DNA from: Pseudopyrenochaeta lycopersici
Taxonomy: Eukaryota > Ascomycota > Dothideomycetes > Pleosporales > Pseudopyrenochaetaceae
Assembly (NCBI GenBank): GCA_003313425.1
Contig: NHZP01000012.1
Location: 1 to 64,000, forward strand
Length of the DNA stretch: 64,000 bases
Direction of reading: 5' to 3'
Part shown: piece after piece, positions 1 through 11,462 of the stretch
Layout of the letters: each line of letters starts with the position of its first letter
How positions within the stretch are numbered: the first letter of the stretch is position 1
The notes under the pieces: generated by a model
The model's database searches: none
What the model was told of the DNA's origin: nothing
What the model saw: only the letters and a program-made list of their open reading frames with translations
Translations under genes and position numbers: made by a program

Positions 1-29
1 GCCCCTGCTACGATAGGTTATAAAGCTGA

Positions 30-230
30 CTTTGCAGCGTCTGCTGTATCCGCTGCCATTGCTGCCACTGCTCCCACTGATGCCTCTGCTGCACCTGCTG
101 CATCTGTTGCATCTGTTGCATCTGCTCCCACTGCTGCCTTTGCTGCATCTGCTGCATCTGCTGCCACTGCTCCCACTGCTGTCTTTGCTGTGCTCCTGCG
201 CCTGCTGCCTCTGCTGCCTCTCTCGCAGCT
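30..230 (-). repeat. Gln-rich coding triplet repeat (x-Q-Q)n of the helicase-like pseudogene
   Basis: About 200 bp of CTG-rich plus-strand sequence. In the correct minus-strand frame it reads as units such as QQWEQ and MQQMQQ, that is CAG/CAA triplets separated by Met, Trp or Arg codons. It is a low-complexity coiled-coil segment, not an independent gene. The Leu-rich and Ala-rich open frames on the two strands here are shadows of it. Confidence 0.7.
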
Positions 231-2282
231 TAACACTATCAGTTAGGCCACTCTAATCCCGCTTCCTCTTCCTACTCGCCTCTCCCTGCGGAGGGAAGCT
301 AAGGAAGGCCTGCTAGGCACGGCTTAACGTACAGAACACGTTAATTAAGCGTACGCTTAGCCCCTGTACTATATCAGCCTGCACGGCATAGGCTACTATA
401 CCTGCTCTCGTCCTACGCCCGCTCTACAGCTTAAGCGGATCCTCCTTGTCCTCCTTACTATTACTGCTACTATCTGCCTAGCGCGAACCTTAATAGCTAC
501 TGCGCTGCTTCTGCTTCTTCTCCTCCTGGCAGTAGCCTACAGCGAACCGCTCTCCTACTACCTTACGTCTAATACCTATAGCTGCGTGCCGGTACTCCTG
601 AACTGTTAGCCGCGCGCCTAGTAGCTTAGTCGACTCTAGCGCTAGAGCACGCGTAAGCCTGTCCGTGTCCTAGAGCTTGCTTTTGTCTATCTAGAGATAA
701 TTACACTTAGAGGCAGACGTAGCTTTGCCCTGACTAGCGAGTAGTATAGCCTGTAGTAGCTGAACGTAGAGTAGATACGCAGCAATTAACTGCCCTACCG
801 CCTCTAGCAGGAACCGCGGTACTACCTTAGGTTAATCCCACTGCGCCTGTGTCTTATAGTAGCGGGTTACTAGCGTTACCTGCCTATTAATTATGTAGAG
901 GTTACAATCCTGGAGTACCCCTATTACGCCACTGAACGGACAGTAGCTTGGGCCCGCGCGCTAGCTGCCTGCCTGTAATATACACTGCGAGGCAAAGCAG
1001 CTCTAGGAAGCAACCTACGCACTGTAGATACTGCTGTACCCTTTTCTTATACTACTGTAGAGACGCCTTAGCCTGATCGCCTTCCTGTTCTTCTCCTTGC
1101 TTATATAGCTGCTGTGCAGCTCGCACGCTAGCTAGCCGTGCGAGACTCTAGTTGCTGCCCTCGTCAAGCTGAGCTAGCGATAGGAAGCAGGCGCCTCGTT
1201 CTGCTATAGACACGTCGTCCTAGATTACTGCTAGGTTAATAAAGCGTTGCTGGCTCTCCTCCTCTATCTAGAGTAGCTGCTCCTATAGAACCTTCTCTGC
1301 CTTAGCTACAATCCCTGCGCTATAGCGCAAAAGCGCTCTAGCTTAATAGCCGGCCTTTAAGGAAGAACGTCTGGCGGTCAGGCAACTACTATATGCTACC
1401 TGCGATACTGCCTAGCGTACGTAGAGAGATATGCTTAGCGTAGGTAAGTAGGCTGATTATAACGTTTATTAGGCTATGCGAGCTATTAACGAGATAGCGC
1501 GCTCGCTGCTGTAGTAGAGCAGCTGTCGCGGCAGCACCCCTGCTCTGCGCGCTAGGCAGAGGGGAGGAAGGCCTTAGTAGTAAGCACGCGTACGCAGTAG
1601 ATAAGGGAGCTAAGAAGAGTAGTAAACTGTAAGGCGTTGCGTAGCTAGTTTGTATCTGGGTTAATACCTAGCGCAGCTAGGAAGTGGATTAGGCTGCTGT
1701 TAAAAGGCTGGTGGTATATCTCTTAGCTGCTGCGGTCGCTGCCTGTTAGCAACCTCCAGAGCTTTACAGCTTCCTGCTTCTGCCCGCTGTGCTAGAGGAA
1801 TAGGCAGGCGATATGCTGTAGTCCCCTGCCTGCCTCCTTCCTCCTCTCCTCCCCCTCCTCCTTAGAAGCAATCAGCCGCAGGCAGTAGCAGATTAGTTGT
1901 GCCTAGAGCCTTGCCGCGCGACGTTGGCTTGCTGTCTTCTGCATACGACCTAGCGGGCGTATATCAGACTGCTGTAGACTTGCACTGCGTAGCTAGCGTA
2001 GCGTCTTAAGGGATAGCGAGCTGAGTCCCTTAACTGCCTGCTCCACTACCTCCTTAACGCGGCGGACCGCGCCCTGTAGTGCTGGCTCGTCGTTGCCTAG
2101 TAGCTGTACAGCGTAGGCGAGCCGCTTCTAGTCTGGGTAGGCCTTAAGGTGCTGCTCCTATTGCGTCCGCTTAAACCAGCTAGTGCGGTTGTAGAGAGAA
2201 ACCTCCTTAGCGATTTGGCTAATAGCTTCTTAGTCCTGACGCTTAATAGCTGTCTATTTAGCTACTAAGCTAGTAAGCGTCT

Positions 2283-2425
2283 CCTGGTAATCTGGCTGCT
2301 TTCTCTGCTGTTGCTGCGGCTGATCCTGCGGCTGATCCTGCGTCTGATCCTGCGTCTGATCCTGCGTCTGCTCCTGCTCCTGCTCCTGCGTCTGCTCCTG
2401 CTCTTGCGTCTGCTGCTCGGCCTGT
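2283..2425 (-). repeat. Q-D-Q-T / Q-E-Q-x coding tandem repeat
   Basis: A tandem array of 6- and 12-bp units (plus-strand CCTGCGTCTGAT). On the minus strand it encodes runs such as QTQDQTQDQ and QEQEQ in the linker just after the zinc-finger region of the helicase-like pseudogene. It explains the long open frames seen at 2254-2586. Confidence 0.65.
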
Positions 2426-2909
2426 ACTACAAAGTACTGGACGTAGCGCTGTTCGCGGAAAAAAAGTCTGCACCTTAACTGGCCTCTATAGCTGCGTGGC
2501 GTGCCTCCTAGTGCGAGGTCGCAGAGGCAGAGGACTAGCGTGTAAGCTTTATACCGTGCTGCTGGTTTATATGTTTCTATATACACTTACGGCTTATGCT
2601 TAGAAAGCCGCAGCGCTTGCTAGTAGTAGTGCTACTACTACTGCTGCTGCTGCTACTACTAGCAACGTGATTACAGCAGAGAAATGCGTCCTGAGGGGAA
2701 CCTAGCTCCGCGATAGGAGGGCTGTTTAGTTAAGGGAGAGGGACCTCCGCTAGCGGGTTTAAGTTAAGGCCTTAGTAGGCTGTAAGCAGCTCTCTCTGCT
2801 GCGTTGCAGGCATACTATGCTGGCGCTCTAGGTGCTGATTAAGGCTGTAGACAGCGCAGGTATGCTGGCGGCAGACAAGGACGCTGTAGGATGGGAGAAA
2901 GGTAAACAT

Positions 2910-3421
2910 TATAGATAGTCTTTCTTTTTCTCTCTTTTGTTCCCTCTCGCTTTTACTCTTATTTATTCTATTATATAGAACGCGTAGTTACGCGTCTAGG
3001 AACGCGATTTATGCTCTAACGCGTTACGCGTAGGTACTAGCTAATCTAGGTTAGAGCACTAGCTAAGAAAGGTTTAGTCGCAGAATAAAGGGGGCGGACG
3101 CATTCTTCTAGGTGTTCTCCTTCTGTTTCGTAAGATTAGCGAACGCACGGGGCAAGAGAAAAAAGGGGCAGACCTCATAGTTCTGGGGATCCATATGCCT
3201 GGGGGAATAGCTTGCAAAATTTTAGCTAAACTAGCAGCAGAGGATAGTACTGTAAATCGACTATCGTGCAAGGGCTATCCCAAAGCTTAACCAAGGGGGG
3301 ATAGGATCTGGTCCTAGTACGTTAGTACCACCTTACTATTAAACTCACCTAAGAGGTAACAGCTTAAGTAACTATGTGTTAACTACAGAGAGGAGCTAAA
3401 GCGCTGTATAATCTGCTATTA
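2910..3421. other. Intergenic, upstream of the helicase-like pseudogene
   Basis: No coding stretch is supported. It holds short CpG-containing repeats (ACGCGT-type words at about 2980-3030) and a small imperfect inverted repeat around GCTCTAAC...GTTAGAGC (about 3014-3060). It would contain the promoter of the minus-strand gene ending at 2909. The short minus open frame at 3074-3271 has no recognisable feature. Confidence 0.4.
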
Positions 3422-3723
3422 TGTAAGGTAGTCAACACGCACAGTTAGGACGGTCTTAGTTAAAGAAACTCAATTTAAAAGGAAATGGACAAAATAGCAG
3501 ATACCTCTTACCTTTAGGGGAGAGGTGCTGCCTATATACATGAGCTAGAGCAGGCTAGTCCCGACCCAGTTACCTAGCTTAGTAAAAGGTAAGAGGTAAC
3601 AGTTACCTTTTACCTGCGTCTAGTAACTTGGCAGGATCGTTACCTTTTACCTGCGTCTAGTAACTTGGAAGGATTGAACCCTTTCACCTGCGTCTAGTAA
3701 CCTGAAAGGATTGAACCCTAACA
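3422..3723 (-). repeat. Lone LTR of Gypsy family G
   Basis: A 302-bp block starting TGTAAGG and ending CCCTAACA. It is colinear with the 302-bp LTR at 44889-45190; differences are transitions. It contains a short direct repeat around ACCTGCGTCTAGTAAC (three times, about 3615-3705). Orientation is taken from the other copy, where a poly-purine tract marks it as a minus-strand 3' LTR. The flanks (TATTA left, CTTGC right) do not form a target-site duplication, and the pogo reading frame to its right does not resume on its left. It is therefore probably a recombination product, not a clean solo LTR. Confidence 0.75.
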
Positions 3724-4149
3724 CTTGCCTTAGAAGATAATAAAGGGTAGGATTACCTACCCTATTATATTAATACCCCTAGATAACTATCGTCTACTCT
3801 TAATTACCCTACTAAATAGTTTTTAGCTGTCCTTAACGCTTAGAACTCGTAATAATAGCTCTAGTTAATATCTAGCCTATTATAATGCCTATCTTGTTAA
3901 AGTTATAGGTGTCCTTGTTAAGGATACTATACTTAGCTTTTATATTCTGTACTTAGTAGGACCTGCCTCGCATAACCTTAGGATCCTTATAGAGTACTCT
4001 CTTATAGTTATACTTTTAATTAAACTTAACTTTAAGCTTAGGTGAGCGTTTAATAAAGGTTGTAGCCTAGTTCTAGCCGACTGGGTATTAGTAGCGCTCA
4101 GTAAGTAGAGAATTAGCTATATCTTTTACGGCAGCAAGCTGGGGCGCAT
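3724..4149 (-). pseudogene. P0 transposase, central part (start of DDE domain)
   Basis: Continues from 11106. Motifs FIKRSPKLKVKF and KYNYKRVLYKDPKV are followed by DTYNFNKIGIII, the first catalytic block of pogo DDE_1 transposases (consensus YNFDETGFMMG). The catalytic Asp codon has become Asn, a G-to-A change expected from RIP. The frame runs to the LTR at 3723 and is lost there, so the second and third catalytic acidic residues are absent. Confidence 0.72.
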
Positions 4150-4541
4150 TGTTAGGATCTGGAATCCCGGACAAGGAGGGAGAGCCTCAGGTGCTAACAG
4201 CCAGTCGGGAAGCGCCAGTGTTCCACTCTGCTACGTGTCACGTGACCGCTCGCTCAGCCAAGGACGAGCGCTCGCAGCGCTCGCGGCGAGCGCGACGAGC
4301 GCGTTATGTATATAGATCACCACAATGAACCCTTATAGCTTATTATGTTTAACTTAATATTATACTCTACAGTATAGTAATAGTAATACTAATTATTCTT
4401 AACCCTTAGTACTCTTTACAGAAGCGCCCTCTTACTATCTTAGTATTAAACCCCCTTCTATCTAGTCCCTTACTCTATCCCGGAGAACTAACCTTGCAAT
4501 CTTATTAGCTATCCTTACTAATAGCCTTAAGATTTGTTACA
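4150..4541 (+). repeat. Element A 5' LTR
   Basis: 392 bp, TG...CA. The U3 part has a CpG-rich palindrome-like block (GCGCTCGCGGCGAGCGCG) around 4268-4306. The last about 250 bp are nearly the same as in the element B LTR, while the first about 150 bp are not. Preceded by CGCAT. Confidence 0.92.
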
Positions 4542-4558
4542 CTTTGAACACCCTTAAG

Positions 4559-7500
4559 ATAAGTAACACTAAGATAGACAACACGAACCATTATACTACT
4601 AGGCTAGGTAACGCTGTCGCCAAACCAGACCTCTTCCATAGAGATCGCTTTAAGCTTAAAGAATAGTTACTCTAGTTTAACCTCTTCTTTAAGTTTAATA
4701 CGACTACTATAGACGACGACAACTAAGTAGTACTTATGTTGAGCTACATAAGAGGCAAAGCTGCTAAATGGGTGAAACCCTACCTAGTCAAGTACATAAG
4801 CAACAAAGAAAAGCCTTAAGAACTAATTGTTATGTTTAAAAATACAGAAAGGTTTAAAGGATGCATGCGTTAAGCGTTTAGGCTTCTAAACGTAGCAACT
4901 ATTGCAGAACGCAAGATTTAAAACATGCGACAAACTAAGTCTGCGGCCGACTACACTAATAAATTTCTAAGTTACGCCAGACAGACTAGCTAGAATAACG
5001 ATACTCTGAAAACTATGTACAAACAGGGCCTAAAAGCAGATGTCTAGACCGAACTTATGCGTACAGGCACGAAAATTACGATACTGGACGACCTAATTAA
5101 TAAGACTATCTGACTAGATATAGAGCTCTACGAGCTTCGCGTGCGACTCGCGGGACGACGACTAGGACAAACAAAAGAAGACAAGAAACTGCGAAAGGAT
5201 TATCGCAACAAGCTAAATAATAGTCGCCCGCGATACTAGTATTAATCACGGGGAGTGCCTAGATAATACATATTAGGAGGCCCTAAGGTAATGCATCTAG
5301 ATAACCTTAATAAAGAAAAATCAGATAAGGGCGGGAAGAAGAAAGAAATCACCTGTTTTAACTGTAATAAGAAGGGCTATATAGCTAAGGACTGTAGAAA
5401 GAAAAATAAGGTAACCCCCTAGATTAATATAATAGTCGTAAAAGAAGAAAACAGCGATAACGAGACATAGGAAGTCGTCGCAACGCGAGAGAAAGAGGCT
5501 TAAGATACGCAGTTGTTACAGCTACCTCCCCTAGAACCTACTAAGAAAGGGATTCTAGGAACCTAGTATAGTAAAGATAAGGAAGAGAGTAGCAGCTCCT
5601 TATCTCTAGTCTACAAAGACGCTAAGGAAGACCTTAATAATACTATAGTGCTCTTAACTAAGGATTAGAAAAAGGAAAACTTCTAGAAGCAACATTAACT
5701 AGGAACCCTAAGGCTGTTAACGCCTACAGAGGCAGAAAAAGATATTACAGAACTTAACTGCTAACTACACGCACAGCACATGTACGAAGCATAATATATT
5801 AACGCGTTAACCCTAGAAGAGTAGGAAGCAGCTATAAAATAAGGAATAAGTATGATTATTCTAGCTAAATAAGCGATGTAAGACATGTTACAGGAGCACT
5901 ATTATTACCTTAAATATTACGCGAAAGTAATATAAGAATAGGCGGAAAAGGCTAAAGAAGTATAGCAACTTGTAAGCGTTAGGGACGTACTACAGAAACT
6001 TCAGAAAGCTAAATAAATATAGGCACTAGAACCCCTAGTAGTTAAGACCCCTAAATATATATTATAACGCTAAATAATGCTACTACTAACACAGGAAGAC
6101 GCTTTCTACGTGCCTAACACTTAGGACTTAGTATAATAAAGGTACCTTTAAGTTAATTCTTATAGCGAAATCGTGCTTACAGACAGTAAGAAGCAAGATA
6201 TTTATATACAGCTTAAGTAATAAATGTATTAGGAGGATAATAAAGAGAATGTTAACCCTCTCTAGTATCTTATAGAAGAAGAAGCCTAAGAAATATATAA
6301 GCACGCTAAGGCGGCTTAGACCCTACATACTATGCGTAAAGGACTACAGAAACTAGTACTAGACTACTTAATAGATCTACGCAACAAATGACATAGTGTT
6401 GTCTACTAGTCCTTTTATACTACAGACCTGTGCGTAATCTATTATTTAAGTAAAACGGAACAAGGATACTTCTCTTACTTATTTTACTAATACAAATACT
6501 AATAGTATAATTGTCCTGAAGTTAAATGTAACAACCACCTATAAGATAAGAGGACTATCCTCTACTTCCTAGGAAATAACGACTCTACAGCTACTATAGC
6601 GATGCAGCTAGTCTTTAATAGAGAATGTAATTAGCGATAATAGTAAACGTGCCTTAACTTAGATTACCTTAAGTATAAAGATATTAAGACACTGAACAGG
6701 TATTAGGAGGAGCCTTTTTTAGGGTCACGCCTACTAATAGGCAAAAACCGCAAACTCTATACGTAACAGGCATATAAGGACTCTTTAAGCTAAATATTAA
6801 GCTTAACAGAAGTTAGATAAAGGCACTAGTAGATTCTAGAGCATAATAAAGCTATATTTCTGCGCGAGCGATAGAATAAGCTAGCCTCGTTCTATTGTTA
6901 AAGATAGTACTATATCTATTAACAGTAGCTAATAGGTAACTAATGCTATTAGAGTCTGTAATCACACACGAAGTACAGGGCGTGCAACTTATTATCTAGA
7001 ACTATAGGGAAACGATTGACCTAGACGTCTTTAGACTATTATAACACAATATAATACTAGGACTCCTATAGTTAAGAGAACATAGTCTAGACATAGATTA
7101 GAAAAGGAAAAAGTTCTTATTTAAATACTATAGAATAGACGTAACTATAAGCAAGCCTACGCTGCGGCTAAGTGCCTAGGTAGATAAGAAGATAATAATT
7201 AGAATCCTTACTTTAAATAAGGACAACCTTAAGACATAAGGGTCTAACTCAGTAGGTACTAATAAGAGGCTCCTAGACTAATAAGCTAGAGTTAAGGAGT
7301 AAAGCGCAACTCTAGTAATCCCTAATAAGTATAAAGAATACGAGTTACTCTTTTAGGAAGAGACAACTATAAAAGTATTACCTAAGCATTAACCTTAGGA
7401 TTATAAGATTATCCTATAGGAAGGAAAGTAACTAACTTTTAGCCTAATTTACAGTTTATTAGAAAAAGAACTTAAGACCCTGCGCAAATATATTAAGACA

Positions 7501-10130
7501 AACTTAAAAAAGGGATTTATTAGGGAATTATAGTTACTAGTAGGATACCCTATACTATTTATACTAAAAAAGAATAGGAAGCTAAGATTATACGTTAACT
7601 ACTAGAAACTTAATAATATTACAGTAAAGAATTAATACTCTTTACTAAATATAGTAGAATTACAGGATTAACTAGCCTTTGCGAAAGTCTTTATAGTATT
7701 AGACTTAAGAAGAGTGTATAACCTTATTTATATAAAGGAAGGTAAAGAATAGAAGACTACGTTTAGAATACGCTACAGCTACTATAAGTATATAGTAATG
7801 CCTTTTAGTCTTACTAATGCACTAGCAATATACTAAGCACTTATTAATAATATATTAAGGGAATACCTAGACGTATTTATTATCGCATACCTTAATAATA
7901 TCCTTGTGTACTCTAATAATCTATAGGAATACATTAAGCACGTTAAAATAGTTCTTGCCTACTTAGGAAGATTTAGTTTACTGCTTAAACCTAAGAAATA
8001 CGAGTTCTATAAGGAAGAGGTCGAATTCCTAGGATACATAGTAGGTGCACACGGAGTAAAGATAAGTAAAGAAAAAATAAGAGTAATAAAAGAATGGCCT
8101 GAACCTAAAATAGTTAAAGATATACAGTTATTTATAAGATTTATTAACTTTAACTAACAGTTTATTAAGGACTTTTCTAAAAAATCTATCCTACTTACTA
8201 AACTTATAAGGAAAGATATAAAATAGGAATAGGGAAATAAATAAAGGAAAGCATTCTAGATACTTAAGGAAGCCTGTATTATACTACTAGTGTTAATTAT
8301 ATTCTAAACAGGAGAACCTCTATAGTTTAAAATAGATGCTTTAGACCTTGCACTAGGTACAACAGCAAAATAAGAACGTAATAGGAAATAGTACCTAATC
8401 GCGTACTACTTAAGAAAATTTATAGATACTAAGGAACGCTACAACGTGCATAACAAAGAGCTTATAGTAGTCGTCGACGCCCTTAACTACTAGTAAATCT
8501 ACGCAGAAAGTTACTTAGATCTTATAATATTTATAGATTACAAGAACTTAGTTTATTTTACTACTACTAAGACCCTAAACTATAGACAGGTTAGATAGGC
8601 TAAAATACTAGGATAATATAAGTTTAGGATTATGTATACGCTAGGAAAGGATAACAGTAGAGCTAATGCTCTTAGTCGCAGATTAGACATCGCAGGAATA
8701 AAAGCAATAGTTAGCGATGCTATCCTTTAAGTTAACTAGGATAGAAGCTTAGGACCTAATAAGTTATTAAACAACACTATAATAATTACGTCTAAAGTAC
8801 CTAAAGAATTATAAGAAGTAGTTATCTAACAACACTACAATAACTTAGTACATAGTTACCTAGGAAGTAAGAGAATAATAGAACTTATACAGCAACACTA
8901 CAGCTTTAAAAATATAAAGGATAAAGTTAAATAGTTTATTAAAAAATGCGCGGACTATTATAAGAACAAACATAGTACCTACGCACCCTACAGAGAAATA
9001 TAAGCTATAGAGCTACCTGACGAACCTTAGATAGACATTTCTATAGACTTTGTAACAGGGTTACTACTATCTAAAGATCCCGCGACAGGAATTAAGTATA
9101 ACGCTATCTTTAATATAGTCTGCAGATTTAGAAAAGCAGCAGAAATAATACTGTTTAGGAACAATTATAACACAGAATAACTAGCGTTTATTATCCTAGA
9201 CAGATTAATATGATATTACGGTATACCTAAGTCTATTATTAGTAATAGAGACAAGCTCTTCACATCTAACTTCTGGTCTATATTGATAGCCGCGATAGGA
9301 ACAAAAAGAAAGTTGTTAACAGCCTATCACCTATAAACAGACAGACAAACAGAAAGAATAAACAGAATAATAAAAACCTACCTAAGGATCTACAGTAATT
9401 AATAGTAAAACAATTAGGTTTTATTACTACTAATAGCATAACTGGCCTATAACAATAAATTGTTAGAATTAACTAGAAAGATACTATTCTTTGCTAACTA
9501 CGGGAGATACCCTAATCTCTTTATAAAGTTATATCCTAGCAGAAAGACTAAAGCAGCTATAAAAATAGCTAAAGAAATAAAGAAAGTACACAAATAACTC
9601 TAAGAGAACCTTAAGAAAGTATAACGTAACAGTATTTCCTACTAAAATAAGAAAAGAAAAATAGCACCTCAGCTAAAGAAGGGGGATAAAGTATACTTAC
9701 TTACAAAAAATCTACGTAACAAGCGACTAAGCAAAGGACTTAATCACGTTAAAGTCAGACTATTTTTAGTTAAGGAACAAAACAGACCTATAAATTATAT
9801 ACTTAAGCTACTACTAGATACAAAAATCTACCCCTGCTTCTATATCTCTAAGCTAGAACTAGCTAACCCTGCTACACTATTACAGAAAACATTCTGGTAT
9901 AAACCTAAGGAAGAAAACGAGTTTGAAGTTAAGAAAATCTAGGGGTACTAACAGAACAGGAGAGTTAACGACCTAGAACTAAGCTTTAGTTACCTAGTTA
10001 AATAGAAAGGATACCTAAGCGTAGAAAGTACGTAGGAACTACTAGAAAATCTAAGAAACTGCTGAGAAAAAATTAGAGAATATTAGGAGAGGGAGGAAAA
10101 GAAAAAGAAGAAATAAACTTAGAAGGTGGA
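4559..10130 (+). pseudogene. Element A gag-pol polyprotein, RIP-inactivated
   Basis: The start codon is ATA (4559-4561) where element B has ATG. Gag ends with a CCHC knuckle at 5354-5395 (CFNCNKKGYIAKDC), the His codon changed to Tyr. The protease block ALVDS lies near 6823-6837, with the Gly codon after Ser changed to Arg. RT runs about 7500-8250, with the catalytic box reading Y-L-N-N at 7888-7899 instead of Y-x-D-D. RNase H with LIAYYLRKF and NVHNKELIVVV lies near 8390-8480. Integrase covers about 8830-9600, and the C-terminal chromodomain (FSYLVK-x-KGYLSVEST-x-ELLENL) about 9978-10062. All stops seen are TAA/TAG at Gln or Trp positions. Membership in the fungal chromodomain Gypsy lineage follows from domain order. 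Confidence 0.9.
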
Positions 10131-10184
10131 AGCCTACCTAGGCTCTGCCAGGGTTACTAGCTAATCTAAGGCGCCTATAGTAGA

Positions 10185-10613
10185 CTATACTATTAGAGAG
10201 AAACTAACTAAGGCATTAACGGCCGGATAAGGAGCTTCCTCAGCAAACTCTAACTCTCCGTCGTCATGCATCTCTAACGCAAGATATAATGCCTTCTTCT
10301 ACGCCCTTTCTTCCGCCTGCTTTAAAATCGCCTTATTCTGAAGTAACCGCGTGATTACAGTTGCCAGTAATTTCTCGTTATTATCTACCTTCTTCTAGTA
10401 CTTGTCACGAGTCTTGTCTAGAGAAGCCTAGGACATGTTTACATACAGTTTTCCTAAACGAGTGTATTTAGCATACTTTAAGTTTAAATTTAGTATAATA
10501 TAATAAATAATGTTGTCCCTAAAGCACTTATCGCAAGCGAATTCAGTAATAGTTTTAGCACGGAGGATTTTATTGTAAAGACGCAGATTACGAATCTAGG
10601 ACTTAGACAACAT
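10185..10613 (-). pseudogene. Antisense accessory ORF of element A (Cys-rich, coiled coil)
   Basis: Minus strand ATG at 10611-10613, read through RIP stops to a stop at 10185-10187; about 142 codons. It begins MLSKS-x-IRNLRLYNKILRAKT, then FACDKCFRDN, then a block with several Tyr where Cys is expected from the element B copy, then a Lys/Glu/Gln-rich helical tail (NNEKLLATVITRLL, KAILKQAEERA) ending in LEMHDDGELEFAEEAP. The reading frame is held by coding-type patterns and by the A2 copy at 34957-35384. It is tail-to-tail with pol and starts 100 bp inside the 3' LTR. A zinc-binding head with a coiled-coil tail is inferred; function unknown. Confidence 0.65.
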
Positions 10614-10713
10614 TTTGTCTTATATTACTACAGACGCGGGGTACGCCGCCTTTAAGCTAATCTACCTACACATTACGTGATTCGAGACGAATCCTAAAGA
10701 AGGAAGGGGATAG

Positions 10714-11105
10714 TGTTAGGATCTGGAATCCCGGACAAGGAGGGAGAGCCTTAGGTGCTGACAGCCAGTCAGGAAGCGCCAGTGTTCCACTCTGCCACGT
10801 GTCACGTGACCGCTCGCTTAGCCAAGGACGAGCGCTCGCAGCGCTCGCGGCGAGCGCGACGAGCGCGTTATGTATATAGATCACCACAATAAACCCTTAT
10901 AGCTTATTATGTTCAACTTAATATTATACTCTACAGTATAGTGATAGCAATACTAATTGTTCTTAACCCTTAGTACTCTTTACAGAAGCGCCCTCTTACT
11001 GTTTTAGTATTAAACCCCCTTCCATCTAGTCCCTTACTCTATCCCGGAGAACTAACCTTGCAATCTCATTGGCCATCCTCACTGATAGCCTTAAGATTCG
11101 TCACA
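10714..11105 (+). repeat. Element A 3' LTR
   Basis: 392 bp, same boundaries as the 5' LTR, followed by CGCAT. Differences from the 5' LTR in the U3 (for example TCAGG/TTAGG, CTAAC/CTGAC, TCGGG/TCAGG) are transitions at RIP-type dinucleotides. Confidence 0.92.
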
Positions 11106-11363
11106 CGCATATCCTCGCTTATTAAGGTTAAGGATATGCTTAATAATTACCTACTCTTTAGTCTTAAGCAACTTTATTAAGTTGGGCGTGCAGTCACGTC
11201 GAAAGGTAGTTCTAGCGCGTTGTCGGCGTAGTATTGCTTTAGAGACTTTGTAGATAGCTGCAGTATGTTACTGGGTAAGTGTTATGTTTTGTTTGATAAC
11301 CTGAAGTGCAAGCTGTAATCGAGCTTCTTTTGAAGCTGGTGAATCGTTAGGTTGTTGAGACAT
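11106..11363 (-). pseudogene. P0 transposase, N-terminal part
   Basis: From the ATG at 11361-11363 the minus strand reads SKEARLQLALQVIKQ, then TAAIYKVSKAILRRQRA, then TPNLIKLLKTKE-x-VIIKHILNL. This is the Psq/HTH plus CENP-B-type DNA-binding region typical of fungal Fot1/pogo transposases. Only two stops (CAG/GAG-type to TAG/TAA) interrupt it. The frame continues at 4149 after removal of element A and one copy of CGCAT. Confidence 0.75.
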
Positions 11364-11411
11364 CACGTAGATAATGTAGTAGACTATACGTTTTGATAGG
11401 GGCTTGGTATG

Positions 11412-11462
11412 GTGCGTCACTCGCCCGTGTGCGTCACTCGCCCGTGTGCGTCACTCGCCCGT
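11412..11462. repeat. Three 17-bp direct repeats in the P0 terminal region
   Basis: GTGCGTCACTCGCCCGT occurs three times head to tail, without mismatches, immediately inside the P0 terminus. Subterminal repeats of this kind are common transposase-binding sites. They have no CpA/TpG targets other than TCAC, which may explain why they escaped RIP. Confidence 0.85.

Larger units (their letters stand above)
1..2909 (-). pseudogene. RIP-decayed N-terminal half of a telomere-linked RecQ helicase-type gene (OrsD/DUF3505-like)
   Basis: Reading the minus strand from an ATG at 2907-2909 gives, through scattered TAG/TAA codons, two zinc-finger-like blocks. The first has C-R-Q-H followed by L-x2-H-L-x3-H near 2780-2880. 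The second has the pattern ISRKCI-x-KHINQQHG near 2540-2600. A Gln/Glu/Asp-rich tract follows (2283-2425), then a YNRTSWFKRT block near 2175-2200, a long helical region, the motif YRHAAIGIRRKVVGERFA-x-GY (about 520-590), and a second Gln/Trp/Met-rich tract at the left edge. In fungi this order is known from OrsD/DUF3505-type proteins and the N-terminal part of telomere-linked RecQ helicases; the helicase domain would lie left of the window. In-frame stops are almost all CAA/CAG to TAA/TAG, so this is a RIP pseudogene. Family assignment is from recalled motifs, not a search. Confidence 0.72.
4150..11105 (+). mobile_element. Element A: full-length Ty3/Gypsy chromodomain retrotransposon with antisense ORF
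   Basis: 392-bp LTRs at 4150-4541 and 10714-11105, both TGTTAGGATC...TTA/CACA, differing only by transitions in the parts compared. Five-bp TSD CGCAT at 4145-4149 and 11106-11110. A purine-rich PPT precedes the 3' LTR (AAGAAGGAAGGGGA, 10697-10710), giving plus orientation. Gene order is gag, protease, RT, RNase H, integrase, chromodomain, then a convergent antisense ORF. The element is dead through RIP (stops throughout, RT motif YLNN). It lies inside the P0 transposase. Confidence 0.93.

Noticed and set aside
18..256. Ala-rich and Leu-rich open frames on both strands
   Set aside because: Shadows of the Gln-rich triplet repeat; only the x-Q-Q frame fits the neighbouring gene.
3600..3725. AACCCTAACA words that resemble telomeric repeats
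   Set aside because: They are single LTR ends (TGTTAGGG inverted), not arrays of TTAGGG.
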